DNA of 64,000 bases from Pseudomonas sp. AB6 (lineage in GTDB: Bacteria > Pseudomonadota > Gammaproteobacteria > Pseudomonadales > Pseudomonadaceae): assembly GCF_034314105.1 (NCBI RefSeq), contig NZ_JAVIWJ010000001.1:965501-1029500 (forward strand). The letters run 5' to 3'. The position numbers and the translations under genes were made by a program. Under the pieces are notes generated by a model that saw only the letters and a list, made by a program, of their open reading frames with translations, did no database searches and was not told the origin of the DNA. Shown one piece after another: positions 46,243 to 54,874 of the stretch. Within the stretch, counting starts at the first letter, position 1. Each line of letters begins with the position of its first letter.

Positions 46243-46752
46243 ATGACTATCTCCCTGTACGCAACTTCCATCCCGGTTTTCAAGCAAATGCTTTCCGCGT
46301 TGAGCGACGTTCTGGCCAAGGCTGACGCGCATGTCACCACCAAATCCATCGAGCCTGACGCGCTGCTGCAAGCGCGCTTGTTTCCGGATATGTTCCAGCT
46401 GGTTCGCCAAGTGCAAATCGCTGTGGATTTCGCCAAAGGCGTCTCGTCTCGTCTGGCTGGCATTGACGCACCGAAGTTTGACGACTCGGAAAAAACCTTT
46501 GCCGAGCTGCATGCCTTGATTGCAAAGACCCTCGCGTTCATTGCCACTATAGAACCTGAGCAAATTAACGGTCAGGAAGATCGCGAAATCATCACTCGCC
46601 CCGGAACGCCAAAAGAAAAGCGCTTCGACGCCCAAACCTACCTGTTGGGTTATGGCCTGCCGCAGTTCTTTTTCCACATCACCACGGCCTACGCGATCCT
46701 TCGCCACAACGGCGTTGAAGTCGGCAAGCGCGACTATATGGGTTCGTATTGA
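46243..46752 (+). CDS. DUF1993 family protein
   Basis: 169 aa. The all-helical, DinB-like bundle opens with YATSIPVFKQMLSALSDVL and continues LFPDMFQLVRQVQIAVDFAK, both family hallmarks. The C-terminal helix has LPQFFFHITTAYAILRHNGV with His residues that in DinB-like proteins bind metal. Function is unknown. Ends with a clear terminator at 46797. Confidence 0.87.
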   Translation: MTISLYATSIPVFKQMLSALSDVLAKADAHVTTKSIEPDALLQARLFPDMFQLVRQVQIAVDFAKGVSSRLAGIDAPKFDDSEKTFAELHALIAKTLAFIATIEPEQINGQEDREIITRPGTPKEKRFDAQTYLLGYGLPQFFFHITTAYAILRHNGVEVGKRDYMGSY

Positions 46753-46796
46753 TTGGTTTTGTACTGATTCGTTGAACAGGCTGCATCGCTAGCGCC

Positions 46797-46832
46797 AAAC
46801 CGCTGCCTGAGCCATTCATGCAGCGGTTTTTT
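46797..46832 (+). terminator. rho-independent terminator of the DUF1993 gene
   Basis: AAACCGCTGC (46797-46806) and GCAGCGGTTT (46820-46829) form a 10-bp stem, followed by T residues to 46832. Confidence 0.85.
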
Positions 46833-46937
46833 ATTGCACGGTTTTAGCCGCGCGACACTCTGTTACTATTCGTTTTCCCCTGCGTACCCTACAGATCTTC
46901 GCTGCTGAATGATCCGTGTCGCCGTTCTGGAGTGTTC

Positions 46938-48092
46938 ATGTTGTTCCCTATTCTGCTGTTGTCTGCTGCCGGTTTTACCGTGCTGACCACAGAGTTCATC
47001 ATTGTTGGCCTATTGCCTGCCATCGCGCGTGATTTGGATGTCAGTGTCTCGCAAGCGGGCCTGTTGGTAACGTTGTTTGCGTTCACTGTGGCCGCTTTCG
47101 GGCCTTTTCTGACCGCTTACTTTTCGCGTTTTGAGCGCAAGCGGCTGTTCGTCATCATTCTGATCATGTTCAGCCTTTCGAACGTGCTGGCGGCGCTGGC
47201 GCCCAACATTGGGGTTATGGCCTGTGCTCGGTTGATTCCCGCGTTGGGGTTACCGGTATTCTGGGCGCTAGCGAGCGAAACGGCTGTCGATATTGTTGGC
47301 CCGGAATACGCCGGACGCGCCATCGCCAAGATCGGGTTCGGTATCGTCTGTGCGACGGTGTTTGGCATTCCGGTAGGCACTTTGATCTCCGATGCATTTG
47401 GCTGGCGCAGCGCATTCGCGATCTTGGCGGTGGTGGCGTTTGCCAAGGCGCTTCTGCTGTTGATTTACCTACCCGTCACCCATAAACACGTCGCGCCAGC
47501 GTCCTTGTGGACTCAGTTCAAGATTCTGCGCAGTCCATTGATGCTCGGGCATGTGTTGTTGTCGGTGCTGGTGTTCAGCGGCATGTTCACGGCGTACACC
47601 TACTTGGCGGACATGCTCGAACGGTTGGCCGGTTTCAACGGCACAGTGGTGGGTTGGTGCCTGATGGGCTTCGGCGCTGTGGGCCTGCTAGGCAATTCCC
47701 TGGGCGGGCGCATGGTGGATCATCACCCGTTGATTGCCAGTCTGGTGTTTAGCGTATTCATGGTCACTGGCATGGTGGCCGTTGTGCCGAGCATGCATTC
47801 AATCCTGGGCCTGGCCTTGGCCTTGGGGGTTTGGGGCATTACTCAAGCAGCGTTGTTTTTGGTCAGCCATGTACGGCTGATGAAGGCCGCGCCCCAGGCG
47901 CCAGCCTTTGCAGCGTCGTTAAATATTGCCGGGGCCAATTTGGGTATCGGCTTAGGGGCGATCATCGGCGGTCGTGTGATTGACCATCTCGGGCTTGGCA
48001 GTCTGGGGTTCGCTGCCGCCGGGATTATCGTGGTGTCGATCCTATTGGCGTCGTGGATGATGTTCTTCAAACCGGTGCCGGTCTGTGCTTAG
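46938..48092 (+). CDS. MFS transporter (DHA1-type efflux)
   Basis: 384 aa from ATG 46938 (GGAG upstream; a GTG at 46932 is possible). Twelve helices. The N-terminal TTEFIIVGLLPAIARDLDVSVSQAGLL and the GIPVGTLISDAFGWRSAF segment are typical of the AraJ/YdhP-like DHA1 group, which exports drugs or sugars. The end overlaps the nhaR stop tail to tail (4 bp). Substrate unknown. Confidence 0.87.
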   Translation: MLFPILLLSAAGFTVLTTEFIIVGLLPAIARDLDVSVSQAGLLVTLFAFTVAAFGPFLTAYFSRFERKRLFVIILIMFSLSNVLAALAPNIGVMACARLIPALGLPVFWALASETAVDIVGPEYAGRAIAKIGFGIVCATVFGIPVGTLISDAFGWRSAFAILAVVAFAKALLLLIYLPVTHKHVAPASLWTQFKILRSPLMLGHVLLSVLVFSGMFTAYTYLADMLERLAGFNGTVVGWCLMGFGAVGLLGNSLGGRMVDHHPLIASLVFSVFMVTGMVAVVPSMHSILGLALALGVWGITQAALFLVSHVRLMKAAPQAPAFAASLNIAGANLGIGLGAIIGGRVIDHLGLGSLGFAAAGIIVVSILLASWMMFFKPVPVCA

Positions 48093-48991
48093 CCGGGCGC
48101 AGTAAATAGCTCGCGTCGAGCACTTTCGGTTATGGCGACAATGCCGGGGTGTTTCACTTTGCGCTCAACGGAAATCGCATAAAAAGACTCGGTCACCGCG
48201 TCGGTGTGGCCAATCAACTCCACGCCGTATTGAGACTTAACCTCGTCTGCGATCACGCTCGGTGCGATGAAAATGCCGCTGCCGGATTTGCCGAAGGCTT
48301 TCATCAGGGCGCTGTCATCGAACTCACCCACAATGCGCGGGCGAATGTTTTGCTCGGCGAACCAGCGCATCAGGCGACTGCGAACCACCGTCTCTTGTCC
48401 TGGCACCAATAGCGGTGCGCCTTGCAAGCATGTGGGAAAGTCGGTGCCATAGTGCTCGGCTAGCGCTTTAGTTGCGAAAAAACTGATGCCGCACTCGCCC
48501 AGTTTTTGGCTGTAGCCTTTAATGTCCAGGTGCGAAGGCATTGGGCTGTCGGAAATGACCAAGTCGAGGCGCTGAATAGCCAAGTCAGCCAGCAAACGAT
48601 CAAGCGTGTCTTCGCGGCAAGTAATGCGAATGGGCTCTGTCAACTCCATCGTGGGTGCAATCAGCCGGTACACGATTGATTTGGGCACCACGTCTGCAAC
48701 ACCTATACGAAACAGTATCTGTTGCTCATCCGGCTGAGCGCGAAGTAGGGCTTCCAGTTCCCCGCCGAGCTGAAACATTTGTTCGGCGTAGGGCAGGGCG
48801 AGGCGCCCGGCCTCGGTTAACTCTAACTGCCGACCCACCCTTCGAAACAAATCCATGCCATAGGTCTGTTCGAGCAAGCTAATCTGCCCGCTGATCGTCT
48901 GGGCAGTCAGATTCAGTTGCTCTGAAGCGCGCACTACGCTGCCAGTTTTCGCCACTACCCAAAAGTAATGCAATTGTCGGTAATTGAGCAT
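48089..48991 (-). CDS. nhaR: NhaR-type LysR transcriptional activator
   Basis: 300 aa from the ATG at 48991. The ORF is open to 49144, but the family begins MLNYRQLHYFWVVAKTGSVV here. The HTH and GRQLELTEAGRLALPYA follow, and then the NhaR-specific VADVVPKSIVYRLIAP. In E. coli NhaR activates nhaA (Na+/H+ antiporter) in response to sodium. No nhaA lies in this window, so the target may be remote, or the divergent terC gene (inference). Confidence 0.87.
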   Translation of the reverse strand: MLNYRQLHYFWVVAKTGSVVRASEQLNLTAQTISGQISLLEQTYGMDLFRRVGRQLELTEAGRLALPYAEQMFQLGGELEALLRAQPDEQQILFRIGVADVVPKSIVYRLIAPTMELTEPIRITCREDTLDRLLADLAIQRLDLVISDSPMPSHLDIKGYSQKLGECGISFFATKALAEHYGTDFPTCLQGAPLLVPGQETVVRSRLMRWFAEQNIRPRIVGEFDDSALMKAFGKSGSGIFIAPSVIADEVKSQYGVELIGHTDAVTESFYAISVERKVKHPGIVAITESARRELFTAPG

Positions 48992-49146
48992 GAGATAGCC
49001 GATTCGTAAAAACCGAAGTATACGCGGTGAAAATACGAATTTTACTGATGTGTCACTTTTCCTAGAATGCGCGCTGTTGTTACGCCTTGAGTCGAGGCAT
49101 CCGGGCACCTCAATCAATGTTTTAGGCTGAATCAGGGTTCTCATAC

Positions 49147-49875
49147 ATGGAATATCTTTTACAACTGGCTTCTAGTCCCACCGCTTGGATTGCGCTGGCA
49201 ACATTGGTGGTGATGGAAATCGTATTAGGTATCGATAACCTGATTTTTATCTCGATTCTGACCAACAAATTACCCGAACATCAACGCGCCAGAACACGGC
49301 GCATCGGGATCAGTATGGCGTTGATTCTGCGCTTGGCATTGCTCAGTACTGCCGCGTACATCGTGCGGCTAACTGCGCCGGTGATTGAGGTGTTCGGCCA
49401 GGTTTTTTCTTGGAAAGACATGATCCTGATTGCGGGCGGCTTGTTTTTGCTATGGAAAGCTACAACTGAAATCCACCACAGCGTCGCTCACAAAACCGAC
49501 GATGAAGCAGTCAGCAGTCCGGGAGTAACGCTTGGCTTCGCTGCCGCTATTGGGCAAATATTGTTACTGGATATGGTTTTTTCCATCGACAGCATCATCA
49601 CCGCTGTGGGCATGACCGAGCATTTACCGATCATGATGATTGCTGTAATCGCTGCGGTGGTTGTGATGCTGGTTGCTTCCGAACCGCTGGCAAAATTCAT
49701 CAACGACAACCCGACCATTGTGATGCTGGCTTTAGGCTTCTTGATCATGATTGGTATGACGTTGATTGCCGACGGCTTTGGCATGCACATACCCAAAGGC
49801 TACATTTATGCCGCCATGATGTTCTCGGCGGTGATCGAGGGTCTGAACATGCTGTCGCGTAAAGCAAAGAAGTGA
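49147..49875 (+). CDS. TerC-family integral membrane protein
   Basis: 242 aa with seven or more helices. The conserved acidic motif is [20 protein letters not shown] near residues 25-44, with the second [20 protein letters not shown] near 135-154. TerC proteins export manganese or support tellurite/calcium functions. Which applies here is unknown. No ter operon genes are present, and no yybP-ykoY riboswitch was seen upstream. Divergent from nhaR. Confidence 0.92.
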   Translation: MEYLLQLASSPTAWIALATLVVMEIVLGIDNLIFISILTNKLPEHQRARTRRIGISMALILRLALLSTAAYIVRLTAPVIEVFGQVFSWKDMILIAGGLFLLWKATTEIHHSVAHKTDDEAVSSPGVTLGFAAAIGQILLLDMVFSIDSIITAVGMTEHLPIMMIAVIAAVVVMLVASEPLAKFINDNPTIVMLALGFLIMIGMTLIADGFGMHIPKGYIYAAMMFSAVIEGLNMLSRKAKK

Positions 49876-49893
49876 ACTGAACAGGGCCGCGAA

Positions 49894-50061
49894 CTAATGC
49901 GAGGTAATGGGATGACTAGTCGCGGTGGAGGATTTTTTCACGGACGCGGGTTTGGCGCGAGGATGATGGTGGCGAGAAACTCGCATCAACCCCCATAGCA
50001 TGGCAGATGCGATAGCTAACCATGCTGCAACCAGCATTACGATTGTCATTCCCAGGCTCAT
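49894..50061 (-). CDS. small single-pass membrane protein (55 aa)
   Basis: ATG at 50061 with GGGGGA just upstream. Residues 3-27 form one hydrophobic helix (GMTIVMLVAAWLAIASAMLW). The rest is basic and His-rich (RVSRHHHPRAKPASVKKSS), so the tail is probably cytoplasmic. No family recognised. It is convergent with terC and 18 bp from its end. Confidence 0.55.
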   Translation of the reverse strand: MSLGMTIVMLVAAWLAIASAMLWGLMRVSRHHHPRAKPASVKKSSTATSHPITSH

Positions 50062-50275
50062 ACATCCCCCGATGTGGTGACGGTCTGCGTCTAACTAATC
50101 GACAGTCTAGAACAAGCAATGTTTCTGTCTGTTGACCAATGGTCTTAGGCGTATGACTGATTTGGTCTATCCAAGGAGAAAATGGGCGCAAATCGAGCTA
50201 TACCCCAGACAGTGAGCATCCTATGATCAGTGTCCAAGCGGGGTCGCGAGTTGCCCGGCGCTAGTTTTTAAGCGA

Positions 50276-50971
50276 GTGAACATTTTGCCGGTTTTACCTC
50301 AATTTCATGCCAATCCCTCCCGTCGCGTTAGTCTGGTATTGGTTTTTATGCTGTCCTTGACAGCCTGCGCCAGCGGCGTGACACCGGCGATGAAGCGGTT
50401 GCCCGATAGGGTCGAGCTTAACTCGGTGCCTTTCTTCAAGGGCAATGTCTATCAAAGCGGGCCGGGAACTCTGGCCGCCATGTTGTCGCAGCAAGGTGTA
50501 ATTATTACCCCTGGGCTGTTGGATAAACCGCTGCAGTTACCGGGAGGTGAGGCCAACCTTGAGCGCAACATGCAAAACCTGGCGCGGGAATATGGTTTTG
50601 TTGTGTATCCGCTGGACGGCGAATTAGACGCGCTACTGGCTCAAGTGTCCGCCGGATTCCCGGTCATGCTACGTATAACTGAAGGTTCCGCCTGGTGGTC
50701 TAAACCTCGATACGCCTTGTTAATTGGCTACAACCGCAATAAGCAGACGGTATTGCTGCACGCGGGCATGGACCGTCGACTGTTGATGAGTTTCAGCAGC
50801 TTCACATCGGCCTGGAACGACGCCGGTCACTGGGCGGTGCTGATCCAAGGGCCACGGCAGCTCCCGGCACAGGTCGATCAGCAACGTTGGTTGAACGCGG
50901 CAAAAGCGTTATCGCAGGCTGGGCAAGAACAAGCAGCGGGCGAAGCGACCAAGGCGTTAAAGGCTCAATAG
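50276..50971 (+). CDS. C39-peptidase-like lipoprotein lacking the catalytic Cys
   Basis: 231 aa starting at GTG. The lipobox LTAC (Cys near residue 31) shows a lipoprotein. The domain matches the C39-like fold: VPFFKGNVYQSGPGTLAAML at about 51-70, where true peptidases have QCGP. The Cys is replaced by Ser. RYALLIGYNRNKQTVLLHAG holds the later strands, but the usual catalytic H.VVV is RYALL here. The C-terminal 40 residues are TPR-like helix. So it is probably a non-proteolytic envelope protein. Own terminator at 50993. Confidence 0.75.
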   Translation: MNILPVLPQFHANPSRRVSLVLVFMLSLTACASGVTPAMKRLPDRVELNSVPFFKGNVYQSGPGTLAAMLSQQGVIITPGLLDKPLQLPGGEANLERNMQNLAREYGFVVYPLDGELDALLAQVSAGFPVMLRITEGSAWWSKPRYALLIGYNRNKQTVLLHAGMDRRLLMSFSSFTSAWNDAGHWAVLIQGPRQLPAQVDQQRWLNAAKALSQAGQEQAAGEATKALKAQ

Positions 50972-50992
50972 TCATTTCTCGCTTTTAGAAAG

Positions 50993-51016
50993 CGGCGCAC
51001 TGAGCGCCGTTTTTTT
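50993..51016 (+). terminator. rho-independent terminator
   Basis: CGGCGC (50993-50998) and GCGCCG (51004-51009) form the stem, then T7. It ends the lipoprotein gene just before the convergent puuB. Confidence 0.85.
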
Positions 51017-51023
51017 GTGCGGT

Positions 51024-52307
51024 TTAAACTCCCAACTTGTCTCGCAGCGAGTAATACAACGCGCCTAAGGCTGTAAGGGGAGTGCGTAATAATTGCCCGC
51101 CTGGAAACGGATAGTGAGGCAATCCAGCAAAGGCATCGAACCTTTCCGCTTGACCGCGCAACGCTTCAGCCAACACCTTGCCGGCAAGGTGGGTGTATGT
51201 CACCCCGTGGCCGCTACAACCCTGGGAATAGTAAATGTTGTCGCCGATTCGCCCGACTTGGGGCAAGCGCGATAGGGTCAGCAGGAAGTTTCCGGTCCAT
51301 GTGTAATCAATCTTAACGTCCTTGAGCTGCGCAAAAGCTTTCAACATCTTGGGCCGGATAATCGCTTCAATGTTCCTCGGGTCCCGAGCGCCATACGAGA
51401 CACCACCGCCGAAAATCAGGCGTTTATCGGCAGAGAGGCGGTAATAGTCCAACAAATAATTACAGTCTTCAACGCAATAGTCCTGCGGCAATAAACTCTG
51501 GGCCAGCTCGGCGCTTAGGGGCTCGGTGGTAATCACCTGACTTGCGCAAGGCATCGATTTGGCTGCCAACTCTGGCACCAGATTGCCCAAATAGGCGTTA
51601 CCCGCGACGATGATAAAACGTGCCCGGACCCTACCTTGCTCAGTATGAACGGCAGGTTGCGGACCGCGTTCGATCCGAATTGCCGCTGATTGTTCGTGAA
51701 TGACACCCCCCAATGATTCAACTGCCGCCGCCTCGCCCAAGGCCAAATTGAGGGGGTGGATATGCCCGCCGCTCATATCAAGCAGGCCACCGACGTACAG
51801 CTCACTACCGATAACTTGACCGATGCGGCGTTTGTCCATCAACTCCAGCTGAGTATGCCCGTAGCGCTCCCAGAGTTTTTGCTGCCCCTTCAGATGCGCC
51901 ATTTGCTTATCAGTGACTGCCGCAAATACGCTGCCGTCTTTTAGATCGCAATCTATCTGGTACTGGGCCACCCGCTCGCGAATTATCGCACCGCCCTCAA
52001 ACGCCATCTGCCCGAGTAACTGAGCCTGCTTGGGCCCCACCGTGCGTTCGATCACATCGATGTCACGGCTGTAGCTGTTAACAATTTGGCCGCCGTTGCG
52101 CCCTGACGCACCGAAGCCAACTTTGGCAGCCTCCAAAACGGTAACCCGGAAACCATGCTCCAGAAGAAACAGCGCACTGGAAAGCCCGGTGTACCCGGCG
52201 CCAATGATGCAGATATCGGTCTCTACATCTCCCTCCAGGCGAGGACGCACAGGCGCGGCGTTTGCCGATGCGGCGTAATAAGACTGTGGATAAGGAGTGT
52301 TCGTCAT
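51024..52307 (-). CDS. puuB: FAD-dependent oxidase, PuuB-like (gamma-glutamylputrescine oxidoreductase)
   Basis: 427 aa DAO-family flavoprotein. The FAD motif CIIGAGYTGLSSALFL is near residues 33-48, followed by GFGASGRNGGQIVN. Ends with a typical YYSQGCSGHGVTYTHLAGKV FAD-contact region. PuuB oxidises gamma-glutamylputrescine in polyamine degradation. Close relatives act on other amines, so the substrate is inferred. No other puu genes are adjacent. Start ATG 52307. Confidence 0.83.
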   Translation of the reverse strand: MTNTPYPQSYYAASANAAPVRPRLEGDVETDICIIGAGYTGLSSALFLLEHGFRVTVLEAAKVGFGASGRNGGQIVNSYSRDIDVIERTVGPKQAQLLGQMAFEGGAIIRERVAQYQIDCDLKDGSVFAAVTDKQMAHLKGQQKLWERYGHTQLELMDKRRIGQVIGSELYVGGLLDMSGGHIHPLNLALGEAAAVESLGGVIHEQSAAIRIERGPQPAVHTEQGRVRARFIIVAGNAYLGNLVPELAAKSMPCASQVITTEPLSAELAQSLLPQDYCVEDCNYLLDYYRLSADKRLIFGGGVSYGARDPRNIEAIIRPKMLKAFAQLKDVKIDYTWTGNFLLTLSRLPQVGRIGDNIYYSQGCSGHGVTYTHLAGKVLAEALRGQAERFDAFAGLPHYPFPGGQLLRTPLTALGALYYSLRDKLGV

Positions 52308-52450
52308 CCTGCAACCTCTGTTTTATATTTTTTACGGGTGCCCAGATCGTACCTCAGAAGAAAAACTGTCACCAGCCAGCGATGAAATCAGCTTCTTTGA
52401 GGCGGTTAAAAAAAATACGCGTATTCAGGGAGTTAGCGTGCAAAAAGAGG

Positions 52451-52478
52451 TTGACACACATTGATATTTCCGTAAAAT
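52451..52478 (+). promoter_or_regulatory. sigma-70 promoter of tRNA-Val
   Basis: TTGACA (52451-52456) and TAAAAT (52473-52478) with a 16-bp spacer, 13 bp before the mature tRNA. Both boxes are near consensus, as expected for a stable RNA gene. Confidence 0.85.
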
Positions 52479-52491
52479 GCCGACCCACAGC

Positions 52492-52568
52492 AGGCACGTA
52501 GCTCAGTTGGTTAGAGCACCACCTTGACATGGTGGGGGTCGTTGGTTCGAGTCCAATCGCGCCTACCA
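52492..52568 (+). tRNA. tRNA-Val (anticodon GAC)
   Basis: 77 nt including an encoded CCA. Anticodon stem CCACC/GGTGG holds the loop TTGACAT (GAC). The D arm (GCTC...GAGC) and T arm with TTCGAGT are normal. The acceptor stem AGGCACG/CGCGCCT has an A5-C68 mismatch; every other pair fits. It is followed by a terminator and then by accessory-looking genes. Confidence 0.97.
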
Positions 52569-52597
52569 AACAAAATCCGCTCTGCTGGGCGGTCTAT

Positions 52598-52629
52598 AAA
52601 GGGGTTCACCGAAAGGTGAGCCCCTTTTT
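52598..52629 (+). terminator. rho-independent terminator of tRNA-Val
   Basis: AAAGGGGTTCACC pairs with GGTGAGCCCCTTT around a GAAA tetraloop and is followed by Ts. A textbook stable-RNA terminator. Between it and 52813 I see no gene. Confidence 0.92.
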
Positions 52630-52813
52630 GTTGTGCGCCTGGCATGACGCCGTGCACGGAAGGGTAATCAGCTTGACTCCGATGGACACACTGGAGCTTG
52701 ACACATCCTGCACGAGAAAGTGTTAGCCAGAGGCAAGGTGTCGCGGGTGATCGCGAATCTGGAGAAAGTCCAAGGCAAATGCTCGCATTATTTGAGAGGA
52801 AGAACGCGGACAG

Positions 52814-53068
52814 CTACCTCAGCAAGGCCATCTTCCGACCAGTCGCTTGACCAAATAGCCTCTCAAGCTCATCAAGATGTTGAGGACTTATCGCCTTCAA
52901 GCAAGCAAGCCCTAGCACAAAGCCTTCCGCGATACCCCCAGCCATTGTTGCATCAAGCATTCCTGTGGCTTGTTCAATACCTTCGATAATATCGGCGGCG
53001 GCGCGTTTTATTTCCGCTGGGATGTTCATTTCTTCGAGGGTCACGGCAGCCACCTGATCATCAATCAC
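52814..53068 (-). CDS. hypothetical protein, 84 aa
   Basis: GTG start at 53068 or ATG at 53029 (71 aa). The predicted protein is helical and mildly acidic: EIKRAAADIIEGIEQATGML, then GGIAEGFVLGLACLKAISPQ and HLDELERLFGQATG. It looks like a real, small cytoplasmic protein, perhaps from a phage or island. No family recognised. It is downstream of the XRE repressor gene on the same strand (50 bp). Confidence 0.55.
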   Translation of the reverse strand: MIDDQVAAVTLEEMNIPAEIKRAAADIIEGIEQATGMLDATMAGGIAEGFVLGLACLKAISPQHLDELERLFGQATGRKMALLR

Positions 53069-53118
53069 GGTCTAATATTTGAAATAATTTTGGGGTCACG
53101 GACGCGGTGATCTATGCA

Positions 53119-53442
53119 TCAGTCAGATTTGAACAGCGTAGTTATCAACTGCTTTATATCCATCTGAACATCCTTGGGCAAGCCGTCCAGTTCATGCAAA
53201 ACTTTGGTTTCTATGGCCGATATCCCATCAGCGGCTTGTACTTTTTTCACGCCAGTGACGACATACAGTATGTCGACTCCGGAATCAGCAATTGACGAAA
53301 GGTAAGTGGCATTGGGGAAGCGTTGGCCTCGTTCATACATGCCTTGAGAATTGGGCTCAATCCCGCCGATTACGCCCAGCTCTGTCTGGGAAAGACCGAG
53401 CCGTTTGCGTTCTTCTTTTAAACGAGTACCGATACCATTCAT
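53119..53442 (-). CDS. XRE-family transcriptional repressor
   Basis: 107 aa. The N-terminal HTH_3 domain reads RLKEERKRLGLSQTELGVI and then QGMYERGQRFPNATYLSSI (residues about 8-50). The C-terminal half (ISAIETKVLHELDGLPKDVQ) has helices typical of phage-type repressors for dimerisation. GGAG precedes the ATG. It shares the RLKEERK.LGLSQ...IGG.E.N.QG.YE.GQR pattern with the repressor at 55249-55578, so the two are paralogs. Confidence 0.87.
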   Translation of the reverse strand: MNGIGTRLKEERKRLGLSQTELGVIGGIEPNSQGMYERGQRFPNATYLSSIADSGVDILYVVTGVKKVQAADGISAIETKVLHELDGLPKDVQMDIKQLITTLFKSD

Positions 53443-53646
53443 TTGAGCTCCGAAGGAGTTTTTCTATATCCATTCGAGGTTAAAGCTACACCTCGTGGTG
53501 GGCGATTAGTATTTTATCTGACAGTTACCGTTGGAATAATTCATAAGAGAGCGGTTAAGCACCAATCGTCCACGATACCGAACGGCCAGATCTTGTGGCC
53601 TCTCCAATGACTAGTGCTTGGCTCCCAGGCCTGATGGAGGACCGCT

Positions 53647-53787
53647 ATGAATAATGAAATTAGAGTCATCAGACGACGAAACCGCGGAATACACGTTGTC
53701 GTCACCTACCAATCGTTCAAACCTCACAACTCGCGCACGCTTGGTGGTCTGTGCCACGATGAAAGCGTTCGGTGGGGAAGGAGATAG
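53647..53787 (+). CDS. possible small basic protein (46 aa) ahead of the phosphatase
   Basis: ATG at 53647 with GGAGGA 6 bases upstream. The 46 codons are Arg-rich (NEIRVIRRRNRGIHVVVTYQ), and the stop is 3 bases before the TTG of the phosphatase gene, so the two would be coupled. No family. The rest of the gap from 53443 is AT-rich and probably holds the divergent promoters. Confidence 0.4.
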   Translation: MNNEIRVIRRRNRGIHVVVTYQSFKPHNSRTLGGLCHDESVRWGRR

Positions 53788-53790
53788 GTT

Positions 53791-54519
53791 TTGAGCAAAT
53801 TCCAGCACTGTGAAAGGAATATCGATGGCCGAGACTTTGCTGTCGGTGATATTCATGGGCATTTCAGTCGGCTGCGCGATGCATTGCACTTTATTGGTTT
53901 TGATTCGACGGTGGATCGTTTGTTTAGCGTCGGTGATCTTGTCGATAGGGGACCAGAAAGTAAGGAGTCGCTTGAATGGCTGGCAAAGCCATGGTTTTTT
54001 GCAGTGCAGGGCAACCATGAGGCACTGGCCATTCAGCATGTGCGGCAGCAAAGTATCGACTATCAAATGTATCGCGCTAGCGGAGGCGCTTGGTTTCTTA
54101 AGCTTTCTCCCAGTCTTCAACGGCAGTTTGCGGCTTGTTTTGCGGACATGCCGATTGCCATTGAGGTTGAAACTTCGACTGGGCTTGTTGGAATCGTCCA
54201 CGCGGATTGTCCACTGCCTACATGGGAACGACTCCGAAAAATATTGCCCGAACAGGGCGCGGATCAACAGCAGATCGAAGATCATTGCCAATGGTCCCGT
54301 GAACGTCTTCAGAATATGAATACTGCGGGTATTCCAGATATTCGTGCCTTACTGGTTGGACACAGTCCTTTACGCAAGGCGCAGTGGCTGGGTAATGTCT
54401 TTTATATCGACACCGGCGGCTGGCGTTCGGATGGTAGTGGGCATTTCACGTTGGTAGACCTTGCGACGCTGGAGCCCGTTGCGGTCAAAGCGTCGGAGCT
54501 TGATGGGAGGTCGCTTTGA
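53791..54519 (+). CDS. metallophosphatase, PrpA/lambda-PP-like serine/threonine phosphatase
   Basis: 242 aa from a TTG with GGAG 9 bases upstream. All metal-binding motifs are present in order: GDIHGH (residues about 18-23), GDLVDRG (about 48-54), GNHE (about 74-77), VHAD and LLVGHSP. This is the short bacteriophage/PrpA type, which removes phosphate from Ser/Thr (and His) in proteins. In a patch that also has phage-type repressors, a mobile origin is likely. It is followed by a zinc-ribbon gene on the same strand. Confidence 0.9.
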   Translation: MSKFQHCERNIDGRDFAVGDIHGHFSRLRDALHFIGFDSTVDRLFSVGDLVDRGPESKESLEWLAKPWFFAVQGNHEALAIQHVRQQSIDYQMYRASGGAWFLKLSPSLQRQFAACFADMPIAIEVETSTGLVGIVHADCPLPTWERLRKILPEQGADQQQIEDHCQWSRERLQNMNTAGIPDIRALLVGHSPLRKAQWLGNVFYIDTGGWRSDGSGHFTLVDLATLEPVAVKASELDGRSL

Positions 54520-54580
54520 AGGCTGACCACATTCAGTCAATACAGACTACAGTTCAGGTGTCATAAATTAAGGATTGGCG

Positions 54581-54826
54581 ATGAATTGCTTGATTTGTAA
54601 TGTCGTAGCACAGCGCATTAAAACCTGGGGCGATTGGGTTGAGCTTGATTGCCCTGAGTGCGGTCATTTTCGTATTAGTGGTGCACTTTTTGCCGAGATG
54701 AAGACCAAAGGGCAGACGTTTGATGTTAATAGGGCGCGCCTTTTGCTCAGCCAGCAACGCGCTGAGGTTGTTGACGATCAGGCTCCTCTGATTGATTGTT
54801 CGGATAGCCAATTGGTGATCGTGTAA
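54581..54826 (+). CDS. zinc-ribbon hypothetical protein, 81 aa
   Basis: ATG at 54581 has AAGGA upstream; a TTG two codons earlier is less likely. Two CxxC pairs (CLIC near the start, CPEC around residue 26) suggest a zinc ribbon. The rest is a helical region (LFAEMKTKGQTFDVNRARLL). Function unknown. It lies 62 bp after the phosphatase on the same strand. Confidence 0.65.
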   Translation: MNCLICNVVAQRIKTWGDWVELDCPECGHFRISGALFAEMKTKGQTFDVNRARLLLSQQRAEVVDDQAPLIDCSDSQLVIV

Positions 54827-54874
54827 TTTGCTTTTTCCAGCCCTCGCCCCGGCGCTGCCCTCATATAGAGGCGA

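Noticed and set aside
48992..49146. Possible yybP-ykoY manganese riboswitch upstream of terC
   Set aside because: The 155-bp gap lacks the conserved motifs of that RNA. It probably holds only the divergent terC and nhaR promoters.
53611..54291. 226-codon open frame on the minus strand
   Set aside because: It lies antisense to the phosphatase gene, whose motifs are complete. The frame has no recognisable domain and is explained by codon bias.
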